From NCBI RefSeq assembly GCF_963924675.1, contig NC_089234.1, positions 24,233,668 to 24,297,667 of the forward strand: 64,000 nt of DNA, written 5' to 3'. Positions 49,682 through 60,017 of this stretch are shown piece after piece. The position numbers were made by a program, and so were the translations under genes. The stretch comes from Phocoena phocoena (Eukaryota; Chordata; Mammalia; Artiodactyla; Phocoenidae). Positions within the stretch are counted from its first letter, which is position 1. Each line of letters begins with the position of its first letter. Under the pieces are notes generated by a model. That model searched no databases. It had not been told where the DNA came from and saw only the letters and a program-made list of their open reading frames with translations.

Positions 49682-49795
49682 AATCCCTGGGCCCCATCCT
49701 AGACCAATTATATTGAAATCTCTAGGGGTCAGAGCCTGGGCATCAGTATTTTTCCAAAGCTCCCCACTTGCATCCAGGGTTAAGAATCACTGCAA
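49594..49795 (+). mobile_element. MER5-type hAT MITE with internal CA microsatellite
   Basis: 'cagttcttaactctggctga' then acattagaataagctgaga, and 'ctgggcatcagtatttttcc' then aaagctccccacttgc, ending gttaagaatcactg. The termini are mutually inverted (cagttcttaac and gttaagaatcactg). A (CA)n tract at 49648-49681 interrupts the centre. Confidence 0.8.
49648..49681. repeat. (CA)n microsatellite inside the MITE
   Basis: About 17 CA units. Confidence 0.95.
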
Positions 49796-50602
49796 TGAAT
49801 GAGCCAGCCCTTGTCCAGAGAGCACAGACTCACCAATGATACAGGATGCAACGGCAGGCTTTAATGTTACCTTCCTAGCACCCTGAGACCCAGGCCAGGA
49901 AGAAAGGGAGGATCCCGAGCCTAGGGCCGGTACAGAGATCCAGTTCTCACCCCTCGCCGGGCACCAATCTTGTTGATGGCCAAGAGGGGGATGGGACCCC
50001 AAGGGACTAGATCTGCCTTGTCCAGCTTAGAAATTTAGGAGTAGGTTCCAGCAGGTGTGATGGCATCAGCACAGGCTCCAGCGTGGCCCTGCCAGCTTAG
50101 GGTGGCCTGCAAAGACAGCCATGGTCACGGTGAAGGCAGAGGGAGGTCTCCTTTTTATGGGACTAACTGGATGGAAACTGGGCTTTCAATGCAAATAACC
50201 CGGCATTCAGGGGTTGCTGCATGAGGAACCCACTAGTCATTTAAAATCATGTTTTCCACAGCCAGTCACATATTTCAAACACAGCACATGAACCTCAGTT
50301 CAATCTGCTGCATTGTAATTTCTTGTAATTTAGGGCCTCTGGGCCTCAACTAATTTAAGGGACGATCTGGTGATGAAAAGGAGACCATCTTCTTACGAAA
50401 ATGTCATTAGCCTAAGGGACTACTTCCCAAATTTGGAGCACAGCTGAGACTTTCCAAATCTTACCTACACTTTCGGGGTCTTTTAAAGTTATGCACCTGA
50501 GTCATAAGAAAATAAAGTCTGTCTACTAAGTAGCAAATCATGGTGGGATCCATCTCTTCTATTCTCCACTAGACCATTTGTTCATTTAACGTCTCTGTGC
50601 TC
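49796..50602. other. No recognised repeat or gene
   Basis: Single-copy DNA downstream (on the minus strand) of the exon-like frame. No aataaa on the minus strand was noticed close behind its stop. Confidence 0.4.
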
Positions 50603-50831
50603 TTAAACATTAGACGGCCGCCTTTGAAACCATGGCATAAACATAGCACGATTCATCCCTTTGCCATGTTCAAACAGTGATTTGACCACGTTCCGCTGGC
50701 TCTCAGTGAGAACAGCAGTCATCGGATCATCAATAAGCCCCACGCTGAGATCAGAAGTCCCACCCCAGGCACAGGGTACCAATCGTTTGTCGCAGATGGA
50801 TGGGAGCATTGCCAGGCTGGCCCTTCTGCAT
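50603..50831 (-). other. Candidate coding exon or pseudo-exon, unknown protein
   Basis: On the minus strand a pyrimidine tract ending tttccatcag gives an AG at 50833-50832, a good 3' splice-site match. One base later a frame of about 75 codons runs to a TAA at 50603. It contains CDKRLVPCAWGG, LIDDPMTAVLTESQRN and FEHGKGMNRAMF. Composition is protein-like and several CpG-containing codons are kept. The product is not recognised, and no homology search was possible. It could be a terminal coding exon, an exon of a non-coding RNA, a decayed pseudogene fragment, or chance. No partner exon was found in the window. Confidence 0.35.
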
Positions 50832-51964
50832 CTGATGGAAACAGGGGGGAGAAGGCCATGTTTTAGGGCTCCCTGCAGGTAGCTCTGACCAGCAGGTCAG
50901 GAAACTGGAGGTGCTGACTCAAAGGGACAGAAAGCAGAGTGACATTCACCTTGATTACATCACCTAGATCCAAGCAGGTACTCTGAGCTGGTCACCCTGG
51001 GGTGCCCCACACAGGGCGGAGGCCTTCAGAGGAACTTGTGTCCATAATGGAAGGGAAGTTACGGCAGCTAACCCTAGCTTTCCAAGGGCTCATCCCTGGG
51101 AGCTGCTGCCTGTGAAATAGCCCATTTATTCAAAGGCCCTGACTTTCCCTTGCCTCACCCTCAACCCTCATGCTCACCACTTGCCCCTCTGTCCTCAACA
51201 AGTGCCTGCCACACGGAGAACACTCAGTAACTATTTATAATGAAATTCCTAAAGAGCAAACAAGAAAGCCTCCATTAAAAAGCTAACCCGTAAAGTAAGA
51301 GGACAAAATCCAGGATAGATCCTCCTCTTTTTTCAGAACTTGTGTTCAGAACTCTTCCATTCATTGTAAGTGCTCGTTCCTAGACACCACTGCCTTGATG
51401 GGGCTTTTCCTGCCCCCTCCAGAGTGAAGAAAAGAAAACAGAAGGTGCTGTTGGAAGGAGTCTGAGATTCTTAAACGAATCCCATTCTTTGGTAGAAGAG
51501 AGAATTGAAAGGCAGAGAATTAGAGAAACCTACACAGAGAAGGCTTTCAATAAATGTTGGTTCGGTGAATAACTGAACAGCTCTGTTGCACAGAACATGC
51601 CAAGAGCTCCCCGTCCAGTGCCCTGTCCATATTAGCACCCTGCAGGGAAGCAGCCTTCCTACTCAGATGCTTGGGTCCTTTGAGCCTACAGGTTTCCACT
51701 GGAGCCCACTCCTAAGTGCCATCCCGGCTTGATGAGGCAATGTTTCCGGTCAGCCGGGGAGACACCTGAATGTAACGTTGTCTGTGGGGAACCGAGGCAC
51801 TCTGGGCACTTGAAGCAAAGGGAAACAATCTCAGGATTGGCCTGTGCTGTGTGAGGCGTGAAAGAATGGGCTGCTGGAGGGGGTGGGCAGGGGTTATCCC
51901 CAGCCGTCCTCCAGTGCTGACTACCTGCGTGTCAGTGGATACGTTAGGTCACTTCTTCCCACAG
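50832..51964. other. No gene; faint L2 tails
   Basis: Single-copy DNA. L2-like tails are suggested at 51180-51245 (gcctgccacacggagaacac) and 51530-51585 (ctttcaataaatgttggttc). Nothing else is recognised. Confidence 0.4.
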
Positions 51965-52246
51965 ACACAGTCTGCAGTAGTGTCTCCCAAAGTATGCTCG
52001 CCAGAACACTCCCTGTGGGCCGTGTAATGCTGTCCCGTAAAAGTGTTCCGGGAAACGCTGCTTCCTCCACGCCGGTCTTTCACAGTGAGAGAGAGCTACA
52101 GTGCATCCTGGTGGCATAAGGCTCTGAGCATTCCTGCAGCAGGGGAACGTGTTTCACTCAGTATTGTCGACCCGTGTTTGACCATGCAACCTTTTTTTCT
52201 GGGAGCATCTCAAGGGCAACTAGTTGGGCGAATGCTAGGGTCTAGC
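51965..52246. other. Possible old MITE, unclassified
   Basis: 'gtgtctcccaaagtatgctc' followed by gccagaacactccctgtg recalls the start of hAT MITEs, but no family is assigned. Confidence 0.3.
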
Positions 52247-52475
52247 GGTGGTTCTCAACCAGGGGCAATGTTGCCCCCAAGGAACGTTTAGCAGTGTCTG
52301 CAGACATTTTGGTTTGTCACAACTGGAGGTGTGTGTGTGGGGGGGGGGGTTGCTAATGGCATCCAGTGAGCTGAGGCCAGGGATAAACACCCCACCATAC
52401 CTAGGACAGCCTTCTACAACTAAGAATTGCCCAGTCCAAAATATCAATAGTGCCAAGACTGAGAATCCATGGTCT
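52247..52475 (+). mobile_element. MER20-type hAT MITE
   Basis: 'tggttctcaaccaggggcaa' then tgttgcccccaaggaac, 'gacattttggtttgtcacaa' then ctggaggtg, 'gtgagctgaggccagggata', and 'tcaatagtgccaagactgag' then aatcc. This is the order of the MER20 consensus as remembered, nearly full length. The G11 run at 52340-52350 lies where the consensus is G-rich. Confidence 0.75.
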
Positions 52476-52934
52476 ATAGCCATTTCTGCATTTTGTCACC
52501 ATTCACTCTCTTGTTCATCTCTGGTAACCAGTCCAGCTCTGCCTCCCTTGGTTCACCCACATGCCATCCTACAACCCACCCCAGAGCCCTTTCTCATGTC
52601 TCATCCCACTTGATCTTTTGCAGCACTTAGCGTTGATGAGCTCCATGTCGTTCTTGAAACTCTTTCCTTAGTTTCTAGGACCTTCCTCCTGGTTCTTCAT
52701 CAGCCTCTAGGGCTTTCCTCCCCTCGTCCCTCCATGTAAACCAAGGATCCACCAAGGATCTTCCTCCAGCCCTCTTCTCTTATGGTTCTTTCATCTTTCC
52801 CTAGATGACCACATCTCAATGACCACAGAAGCCAATGACAGCTTCTACGTGGCAAGCTTCCGGGGGAACAGGGATACAGAGATGGACAGGAGATGGTTTC
52901 TGCTTTGTAAGAACTAATTTAGAATGGAAAAAAT
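52476..52934. other. No recognised feature
   Basis: C/T-rich single-copy DNA. No gene is seen. Confidence 0.45.
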
Positions 52935-53530
52935 GTTTATTTTTCAATAAAGTACCTACTAAGTGTCCACTGTGTGCCAGGCACAAAAATAGGCATGGTC
53001 CCTGACCACATGAAATTTACTCTAGTGGGAGATAGAACCAAATAATCACATGGACAAATGTTAAATTGTTTCTGAGGTAAGTGATAAGAGGTACCTGGTA
53101 AAAAGTTCCTACAACAGGGAGATGGAACCTGGTGAGTTTTTCAGCAGAAGTTCAGACAACATGGCACTTGAATTAAGATCTGAGGAATGAATGGAGATGC
53201 TGATGAAGAGATGACTCAGTGTTCCAGGCAGTGAAAACAACTTGCACCGATGCTCTGAAGCAAGGAGACATATGATGGGCCAGAGTGCTGGAGCCAGGAG
53301 CGTGATGAGGCGAGTCATGCCAGGTGCGGTCAGCAAGATGCAGACTCTGAAGGGCCTTGCAGGTCTTGTAAAGGTAGTTTGGGATTTTATTCTCAGAGTA
53401 ATTGGAGGCCTTTAGGGTTTTATTGAGGAGAAGTGGGAAGGTAAGGTGACATAATCAGACCTATTTTTAGAAAAGATTACTATACTCCTTGGAGAATGGA
53501 TTGAAAGGGCCACAATGATGTGGGCTGACC
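52935..53530 (-). mobile_element. L2 LINE, 3' ~0.6 kb, antisense
   Basis: 'ctaagtgtccactgtgtgcc' then aggcacaaaaataggc, 'gccttgcaggtcttgtaaag', 'gattttattctcagagtaat' then tggaggc, in the antisense L2 order. The minus-strand 75-codon frame at 53109-53336 is L2-derived text. Confidence 0.85.
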
Positions 53531-53950
53531 CAGACAAAGGTACCATTTATATAACCATAGAGTAGAGCTGGGAATTGGGATCTTATGTCATCACTAAAGA
53601 TGAAAATCACATGTAATTAATATTATCCTCAAAAATCCCTTATTAACCGTTAAAAGTCAGTAGAGTGACGTCTTCCAATAAATCCAACCCAGTCAGTATT
53701 GGAATATGTCACCAGTTCTTTGATAGGACCCCAGATGATGTAATTACCTGTGTTTAGGGACACTATTATAGATAAGAAATAGCTAGAGACATAGATGATA
53801 AAAAGATAGAGAGATAGACAGGCGGATAATCTTCTACCACAGGATTGACAGCCAGAATGGAGAGATGCCCACATTCCTGGAAGCCTGCAGACACTGAGCC
53901 TGAACAGGGAATGGCAGATCCACACCTCTGACCTCACACCCACTCGAGGG
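53531..53950. other. No recognised feature
   Basis: Single-copy DNA with an imperfect (GATA)-like stretch near 53790-53826. Confidence 0.45.
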
Positions 53951-54285
53951 CAGAGTGTATTAGTCTGCTCAGGCTGCTGTAACAAAATGCTACACAGATT
54001 GAGTGATTTAAATAACAGAAATTTATTTTCTCAAAGTTCTGGAGGCTGGAAGTCCAAAATCAAGGTGTTGGCAGGTTTGGTTTCTCCTGAGGTCTCTCCT
54101 TTGGCTTGCAGATGTCTGCCTAATTTCCTCTTCTTATAAGGACACCAGTTAGACTGGATGAGAGCCCACCCTAAAAGCCTCATTTTAACTTAATCGCTTC
54201 TTTAAAGACCCTATCTCAAAATACAGTCACATTCCAAGATGCTGGGGATTAGGGCTTCAACATATGAATTGGGGGGGCAGGTAAA
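53951..54285 (-). mobile_element. MaLR-type (MLT1/MST-like) solo LTR, antisense
   Basis: 'tgtattagtctgctcaggct' then gctgtaacaaaatgctacac, 'ttctggaggctggaagtcca', 'cttcttataaggacaccagt' and 'tagggcttcaacatatgaat' then tgggg match the inverted MaLR LTR consensus over its length. No internal retroviral sequence is attached. Confidence 0.82.
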
Positions 54286-54311
54286 ATCTTTCTTCCCCCC
54301 TTTCGCCTTCC

Positions 54312-54344
54312 CTCTCCGTCTCTCTCTCTGTCTCTCTCTCTGTC

Positions 54345-54382
<38 letters not shown>
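54312..54382. repeat. (CT)n-rich microsatellite
   Basis: CT units interrupted at intervals by G (ctctctctgtctctct). Its complement gives an Arg-Glu-Thr repeat frame that is an artefact. Confidence 0.95.
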
Positions 54383-54384
<2 letters not shown>

Positions 54385-54549
54385 GCAGGTAAAGTTGAGT
54401 TTCCATTAGGTCAATGCACACACCATCAACACGAGTTGCTTCAGCACAAGATCTATGCTGAGTAGATGGCAGGTACAGTAAATATATCAAGCTCAGAGGA
54501 TAGTGAGCTCATGGAGAGCTGAGACATTCCACTGGCAGGCAAGAAGGGA

Positions 54550-54870
54550 GCGGGGCACTTCTGAGAGCACCTTTGGACAGATACCTGGGAAAGGAGTACA
54601 CATCTTAACAGAGGGCACAGGGCAAAGAGAAGCATGAATCCTGAAGTGGTCAAGAGTGCCCAGATGTGTGCTGAGCAGCTAGAGTAGCTGAAGGTGGCAG
54701 AGGGTTCACACCATGGAAGCAAGAGAGTGAGGAGAGCTAGCGGGCTGGAAGTCAGCTTAAGTCAGAGCTTGGAGGAACAAGAACTCTAGAACAATGAACT
54801 TGGACTTTACCCTGTAGATGTTGTAAAGCCAATCAAAACTTTAGAGTCTAGGAATGGCACAGTAAGGGAG
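54550..54870 (-). mobile_element. L2-like fragment, antisense (tentative)
   Basis: 'gaacttggactttaccctgt' then agatgttgtaaagcc, with upstream 'cagctagagtagctgaaggt', recall antisense L2 text. Confidence 0.45.
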
Positions 54871-56159
54871 GGGAGAGGCCCGCTTAATGCAAGAGATCAA
54901 TCAAAAAGATAGCATAGGGTTGCAAATAGCTAGAGACTTGGGGGTGACATAAGACTTCCCGCAATATCCTGCTCAAAGTCAAGGTCAAAAAGAGTTACTA
55001 TGATCTCAGTCTGAATACCCTCCCCCCAAATACCAGAACCATCACATGACTCACCAGCTTCAAGCCACTAATCAAAGTACAAAAACCAACCTCACGCCAA
55101 CAAAAATCAATTTGTCTTTTGCCCTTTGCTTTACAAATGATCTAGATTTTCCGAGTGCAGTAGAAGAAATAAGGTAACTTTTCCAATAAGATTATTTCAT
55201 GCAAGAAACAGTCTCCTTTTCGATAAAGTTTTAAACCATTCTCCCTGGTCTCTGAATTACGCTACTTTCCAAAGATATATAAATATCAGGTAGCAGTTTT
55301 ATTTCCTGTGAGTGGGGAGCTTTCGTTTAACAAGGAGGAGAGAGGCAGGGTGATGGACTTTTGGAGATGAAGAAAGGTCTATTAGATCATCTTGGCCATC
55401 TCGCTGGGCCTGCTCAAGATTGCCCCCAGCTCCAATGGCATACTCACTGCTGCTCAGGCTAGTCCAGTTTTCAATGATTTAAGGGTAATATATTAAGGGC
55501 TCATGACCAGCTATGAACAGGTGCTTCTTTCTGAGACACTAACGAAGCCTTGGCTGTAATTTTAGATGCATGCTTATCCCACCAGAGGTCGGGGGACACC
55601 TTGCTGTCCTTCAGGCTGTATCACGCCAGGGCATGGCAGTCACACCCATCTGGACTGTAGTCACCCTCCAAGAAAAAGTACAAATGCCATGTTCATTTAT
55701 CAACACTCAAAAGCAACCACGAGCTGTATGCATTCTTACTACCCATAGCAGTCAGTATAGATGGGTTTCAAAAGGAACAGAATGGCCCTAATTTTTATAG
55801 AAGGTGGGTTGCACACTGCAAGAAGCTGGTCTTGGGATGGCAGGGTGGAGTGGGGCAGACCTAGTCACCTCTTCCTCTTCCCCAGCAGGAGTGCAAATTA
55901 TCTCCACTGAGTTCCGGGACTGATCCACCGCAGGAGTGGGGACTCCAGAACTAGGAATATCCTAAATCTCATGCACTGTCGCTCCACCTTAGGCCCATAG
56001 GATCAAAATGCTCTGAGTACATTTTAACCATTTGAAAGTCTTGGTGGCATGGTCCAGGCTTAGAAATAGACGGGCAGATGAAAAGAAATGGGGTGACTCA
56101 ACCAACAGACTAGAGGCCATCACCAGTCTCTAAACAAGTCTTTAGAACTAAAATAATCA
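54871..56159. other. No gene identified
   Basis: About 1.3 kb of single-copy DNA. Two overlapping frames at 55566-55791 are in different phases and lack motifs. Confidence 0.45.
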
Positions 56160-56300
56160 TCACTAAATTTAGCAAGCATTTACTACACTCCAGACGCACA
56201 CATAATTTCTCCTTTTAAGGTACATTCTTGCGTACTTACTATTATTCTTCTTATCTTACAGCTAGGGTAACTGAGGTTTAGAGCGGTTAATTCACCCACC
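56160..56300 (-). mobile_element. MIR remnant, antisense
   Basis: 'agctagggtaactgaggttt' then agagcggttaattcaccc, with 'aagcatttactacactccag' upstream, is antisense MIR/MIR3. Confidence 0.6.
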
Positions 56301-56944
56301 CTTATTTTCATATCTGTCTTCCCCACTCATTTAATCAGCACTGTCGGGGCCCCTCATAGACTTGCTGTCATTACTCTTCACTTGGGTCATTGTGGCATTG
56401 GCATCCCTTGATGTGCACACACAGAAAAGCCTGGGATCCCTGATGTGGGATTCATTTACTACAGGAGACACTAAAAGTCACATCTCTTATTAATTCCAAC
56501 AATGTCTTCTTTAATTATAACTCCAAGAGAAATTTCTTCCAGCCTTAGTACCTAATATAGCTGCATGTCTACTGAGGTCTGTTTTTACCTTCAGGCATTA
56601 CAAAAAAATATAAGCAATGGTATTTCCCTTTTTGCATTTGCAAATAGGGAACTCTGGGACAAATTTCTATCCCACCTCTGTTAAAGTGTGTAAGACATTA
56701 AGCCATATATTGGGGATAATAATATTACTCCTGGTTTTGTCTTCTTTCTTCTTTCATTCTTGTCCCCTCTGCCCTCTTTCCTCACTTAAAATTATTTTTC
56801 TCTCCTTGGCACTATATGCACTTTTATAAGTCACCACAAGCAATTCTTAAAGTGAGATGAGATATAAATATATTTTAAAACCAAAAGATCTGGAGGTGTG
56901 TATGTCTTGTGAAAATGCAAAACTTCATCCAGCTTTATACTTAT
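56301..56944. other. No recognised feature
   Basis: Single-copy, increasingly AT-rich sequence up to the L1 start. Confidence 0.45.
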
Positions 56945-58458
56945 GAATTAGTTTGTGAAGAAGCAAAAATGGTGGAGTAAGTAGCTCTAAGAGCCCACCC
57001 CTCTACAGAAACATCAAACAATCAAGAAAAGATGTCTAACTCAACTTGTCAGAGCTCTGAAAAACACTCCAAAGTTTATAGCAGACAAGTCAACTCTGAA
57101 TCAAGAAAAGGAGACTTTAAAAGTGTAGGAAAGCTTTGTGACCTGTTGGTTGCCCTGACCCCTTCAGCTTGGCAGCGAGCGGTCTTGAAGATATTAACCC
57201 GTATTCCTGTTATGGGACTCTGACCCCTGGTTCTGAGGCAAGAGAATAGGCCTTATTCACAAGTAACCATGTTGGTTCCAACCTACCTGGGAGCTCAGGC
57301 AAGGTGTATGTCTTTGTTTAGCCTATCTTGGAACCACTCAGGGTGGAAAACACAGTGGGTATTCCTCAAAAACATCGTAAGGTAAATGAAAACCCTGTAG
57401 ATCCCTGAGGCATATACTAGAGTGCCTAAAGCCCAGGAAGAAATGCTAGGGAGAGAGTTTCTTTGAGAAATTCAGGTCAAAAGCTCCTATGTATAGAGGC
57501 CACTTACCCATGTAAGAAAGCCACACAAATGCCCAGGGTAGAATGTGTGCTCAGAAAAGACCTGTGAAGACCCTAAGCTTTGCCCTCGGGATGATCTCTA
57601 AGCTTCCTGTAGGCAGGAATTGAAGGCTAAGGCAAAATATTTAAACGACTTGATTAAGAATTGAAGGAGTTCCCCAGTATAGAGTCCAATCTCCAAAGAT
57701 TGGAAGAGATTTTAAAATTTGATCCTTCTGGGGTTTTTTCTTTTTCTTCTCTCTCTGTCTCTCTCTTTCCCTCTCTCTCTCTTTCTTCCTTCCCCTGCCT
57801 CTGACTCTTGGTAGTCAAGGAAATCTTTCTCAAAACAACTAGCTGAATGCAAGCAAAAGGAACAGAAACTTCAGAGACCACACATAACAAAAAATACAGA
57901 CTGCAAAAATAGTTTAGAAAAATTGCTAAACCAATAACTAGAGTCTACAGCAAGCAGTAAAAAGAGGATGAATTTGATTACAGAGTTCCTACAATACTGA
58001 AAGGTCCAGTTTCCAACACAAAAATTAGGAAGCATGAAAAGAAATAAGCAAGTATGGCCCATTCACAAAAATAAATAAATAAAAATAATGGAAACTGCTC
58101 CTGAGGAAGCACAGACATTGGAATTACTAGACAAAGACTTTAAATCAACTGTGTTATAAATGTTCAAAGAGCTAAAGGAAATCAGGAGAATTACGTATGA
58201 ACATATAGAATATATCAATAAAGAGACAGACATTATTAAAAGGTGCTAAGCAAGTTCTGCAATTGCAAATATAACTGAAACCAAAAACTTACTAGAGGGT
58301 TTTAATAATAGATTTTAGCGAACAAAAGAAAAAAAATCATTGAACTTGTAGATACGTCAATTGAAATTTTCCAGTCTCAGGAGTAGGGAAAAAAGAATGC
58401 AGAACAATGAACAGAGCCTAACAGATCTGTGGGAAACATAAGTGTAACAACATACACA
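56945..58458 (+). mobile_element. Old L1, 5' leader and ORF1 start
   Basis: Sense L1 leader (starting near gcaaaaatggtggagtaagt), then ORF1-proximal text ('gaagcacagacattggaatt', 'ctagacaaagactttaaatc', 'gttcaaagagctaaaggaaa', 'gcctaacagatctgtgggaa'). No long frame is open. The same region of an L1, in the opposite orientation, lies at 1-1325. A CT-rich patch sits at 57735-57800. Confidence 0.8.
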
Positions 58459-58997
58459 ATCAAAACAGCATGTTTTGGGCACAAAAACAGATATATGGAT
58501 CAATGGAACAGACTAGAGAGCCCAGAAATAACCCCACACACCTACAGTCAATCAGTCTTCAGCAAAGGAGGCAAGAATATCCAATGGAGAAAAGACAGTC
58601 TCTTCACCAACGGGCGCTGGGAAAGGGGGACAGTAACATGTAAATCAATGAAGTTAGAACACACCCTCATACCATACACAAAGATAAACTCAAAATGGAT
58701 TAAAGACTCAAGTATAAGACATGACACCATAGAACTCCTAGAAGAGAGCATAGGCAAAACATTCTCTGACATAAATTGTAGCAATGGTCAGTCTTCCAAG
58801 GCAAAAGAAATAAAATCAAAAAGAAACAAATGGGGCTTAATCAAACTTATAAGCTTCTGCACAGCAAAGGAAACCATAAACAAAACAAAGGACAACCTAC
58901 AAAATGGGAGAAAATATTTGCAAATGATTAGACCAACAAGATCTTAATTTCCAAAATATACAAACAGCCCATACAGCTCTTTCTCTCTCTATATATA

Positions 58998-59035
<38 letters not shown>

Positions 59036-59327
59036 ACTTTTTTATATATATAAAACTCAATCATAAAAATGGGAGAAGACCTAAAAAGACATTTCTCCAA
59101 AGACATACAGATGACCAACAGGCACATAAAAAAGGTGCTCAACATTGCTAATTACTAGAGAAATGCAAATCAAAACTACAGTGAGGTATCACCTCACACT
59201 GGTCAGAATGGCCATCATCAAAAAGTCTACAAATAATAAATGCTGGACGGGGTGTGGAGAAAAGGGAACCCTCCTACACTGTTGGTGGGAATGTAAACTG
59301 GTGCAGCCACTAAGGAAAACAGTATAG
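58429..59327 (+). pseudogene. Decayed L1 ORF2 C-terminus
   Basis: Two surviving pieces of ORF2p. 58429-58947 has [30 protein letters not shown] and [12 protein letters not shown]. 59145-59327 has [13 protein letters not shown] and [22 protein letters not shown] C-terminal cysteine text, here [21 protein letters not shown] microsatellite and frameshift separate them. The first ~10 codons of the first frame are ORF1-side sequence, so its Met is not a natural start. No RT core remains. Confidence 0.9.
58981..59050. repeat. (CT)n/(TA)n(TG)n(TA)n compound microsatellite inside L1
   Basis: Lies between ORF2 blocks that are adjacent in other L1 copies. Confidence 0.93.
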
Positions 59328-59489
59328 AGGTTCCTTAAAAAACTAAAAATGGAGTTATCATATGATCCAGCAATCTCACTCCTGGACATATACCTGGAAA
59401 AGAGGAAAACTCTAATTCAAAAGGATGCATGCATCTCAATGTTCATAGCAGCACTATTTACAATAGCCAAGACATGAATAAAGATGTGG

Positions 59490-59563
59490 TGTATATACAC
59501 ACACACACACACATATATATACACACACACATACACACACACACATATACATACATACACATT
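59490..59563. repeat. (CA)n/(TA)n compound microsatellite inside L1
   Basis: Sits directly before ttggaatactactcagccat, at the usual TATA/CACA-rich position of L1 3' ends. Confidence 0.95.
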
Positions 59564-59920
59564 GGAATACTACTCAGCCATAAATAAAGAATGAAATAAT
59601 GCCATTTGTAGCAACATGGATAGATCTAGAGATTATCATACTAAGCTAAGTCAGAAAGAGAAAGACAAATACCATATGATATTACTTAACATGTGGAATC
59701 TAAAATACAACATAAATGAACATATCTACAAAACAGACTCAAAGACATAGAGAACAGATTTGTGGTTGCCAAGCGGAAGGGGGGTGGGGGAGGGAAGGAT
59801 TGGGAGTTTGGGATTAGCAGATGCAAACTATTATATATAGTATAGATAAACAAGGTCCTACTGTGTAGCACAGGGAACTATATTCAACTTCCTGTGATGA
59901 TAAACTATAATGGAAAAGAA

Positions 59921-59951
59921 TATATATATATATGTGTATATATATATATGA
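59921..59951. repeat. (TA)n microsatellite in L1 3' UTR
   Basis: Two TA runs around gtgtat, before gaatcactttgctgta. Confidence 0.92.
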
Positions 59952-60017
59952 ATCACTTTGCTGTACTGCAGAAATTAACACAACATTGTAAATCAACTAT
60001 AGCTCAATAAATTATTT

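Larger units (their letters stand above)
58459..60017 (+). mobile_element. L1 segment, ORF2 C-terminus and 3' UTR
   Basis: Resumes at 'caatcaaaacagcatg', 'ggcacaaaaacagatatatg' (ORF2 C-terminal part), runs through the classic 'ggaatactactcagccataa', and ends with 'gaatcactttgctgtactgc' then agaaattaacac and 'ctcaataaattatttttta'. Interrupted or enlarged by three microsatellites. The 3' UTR is of a different subfamily from the two antisense L1s. Confidence 0.9.
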
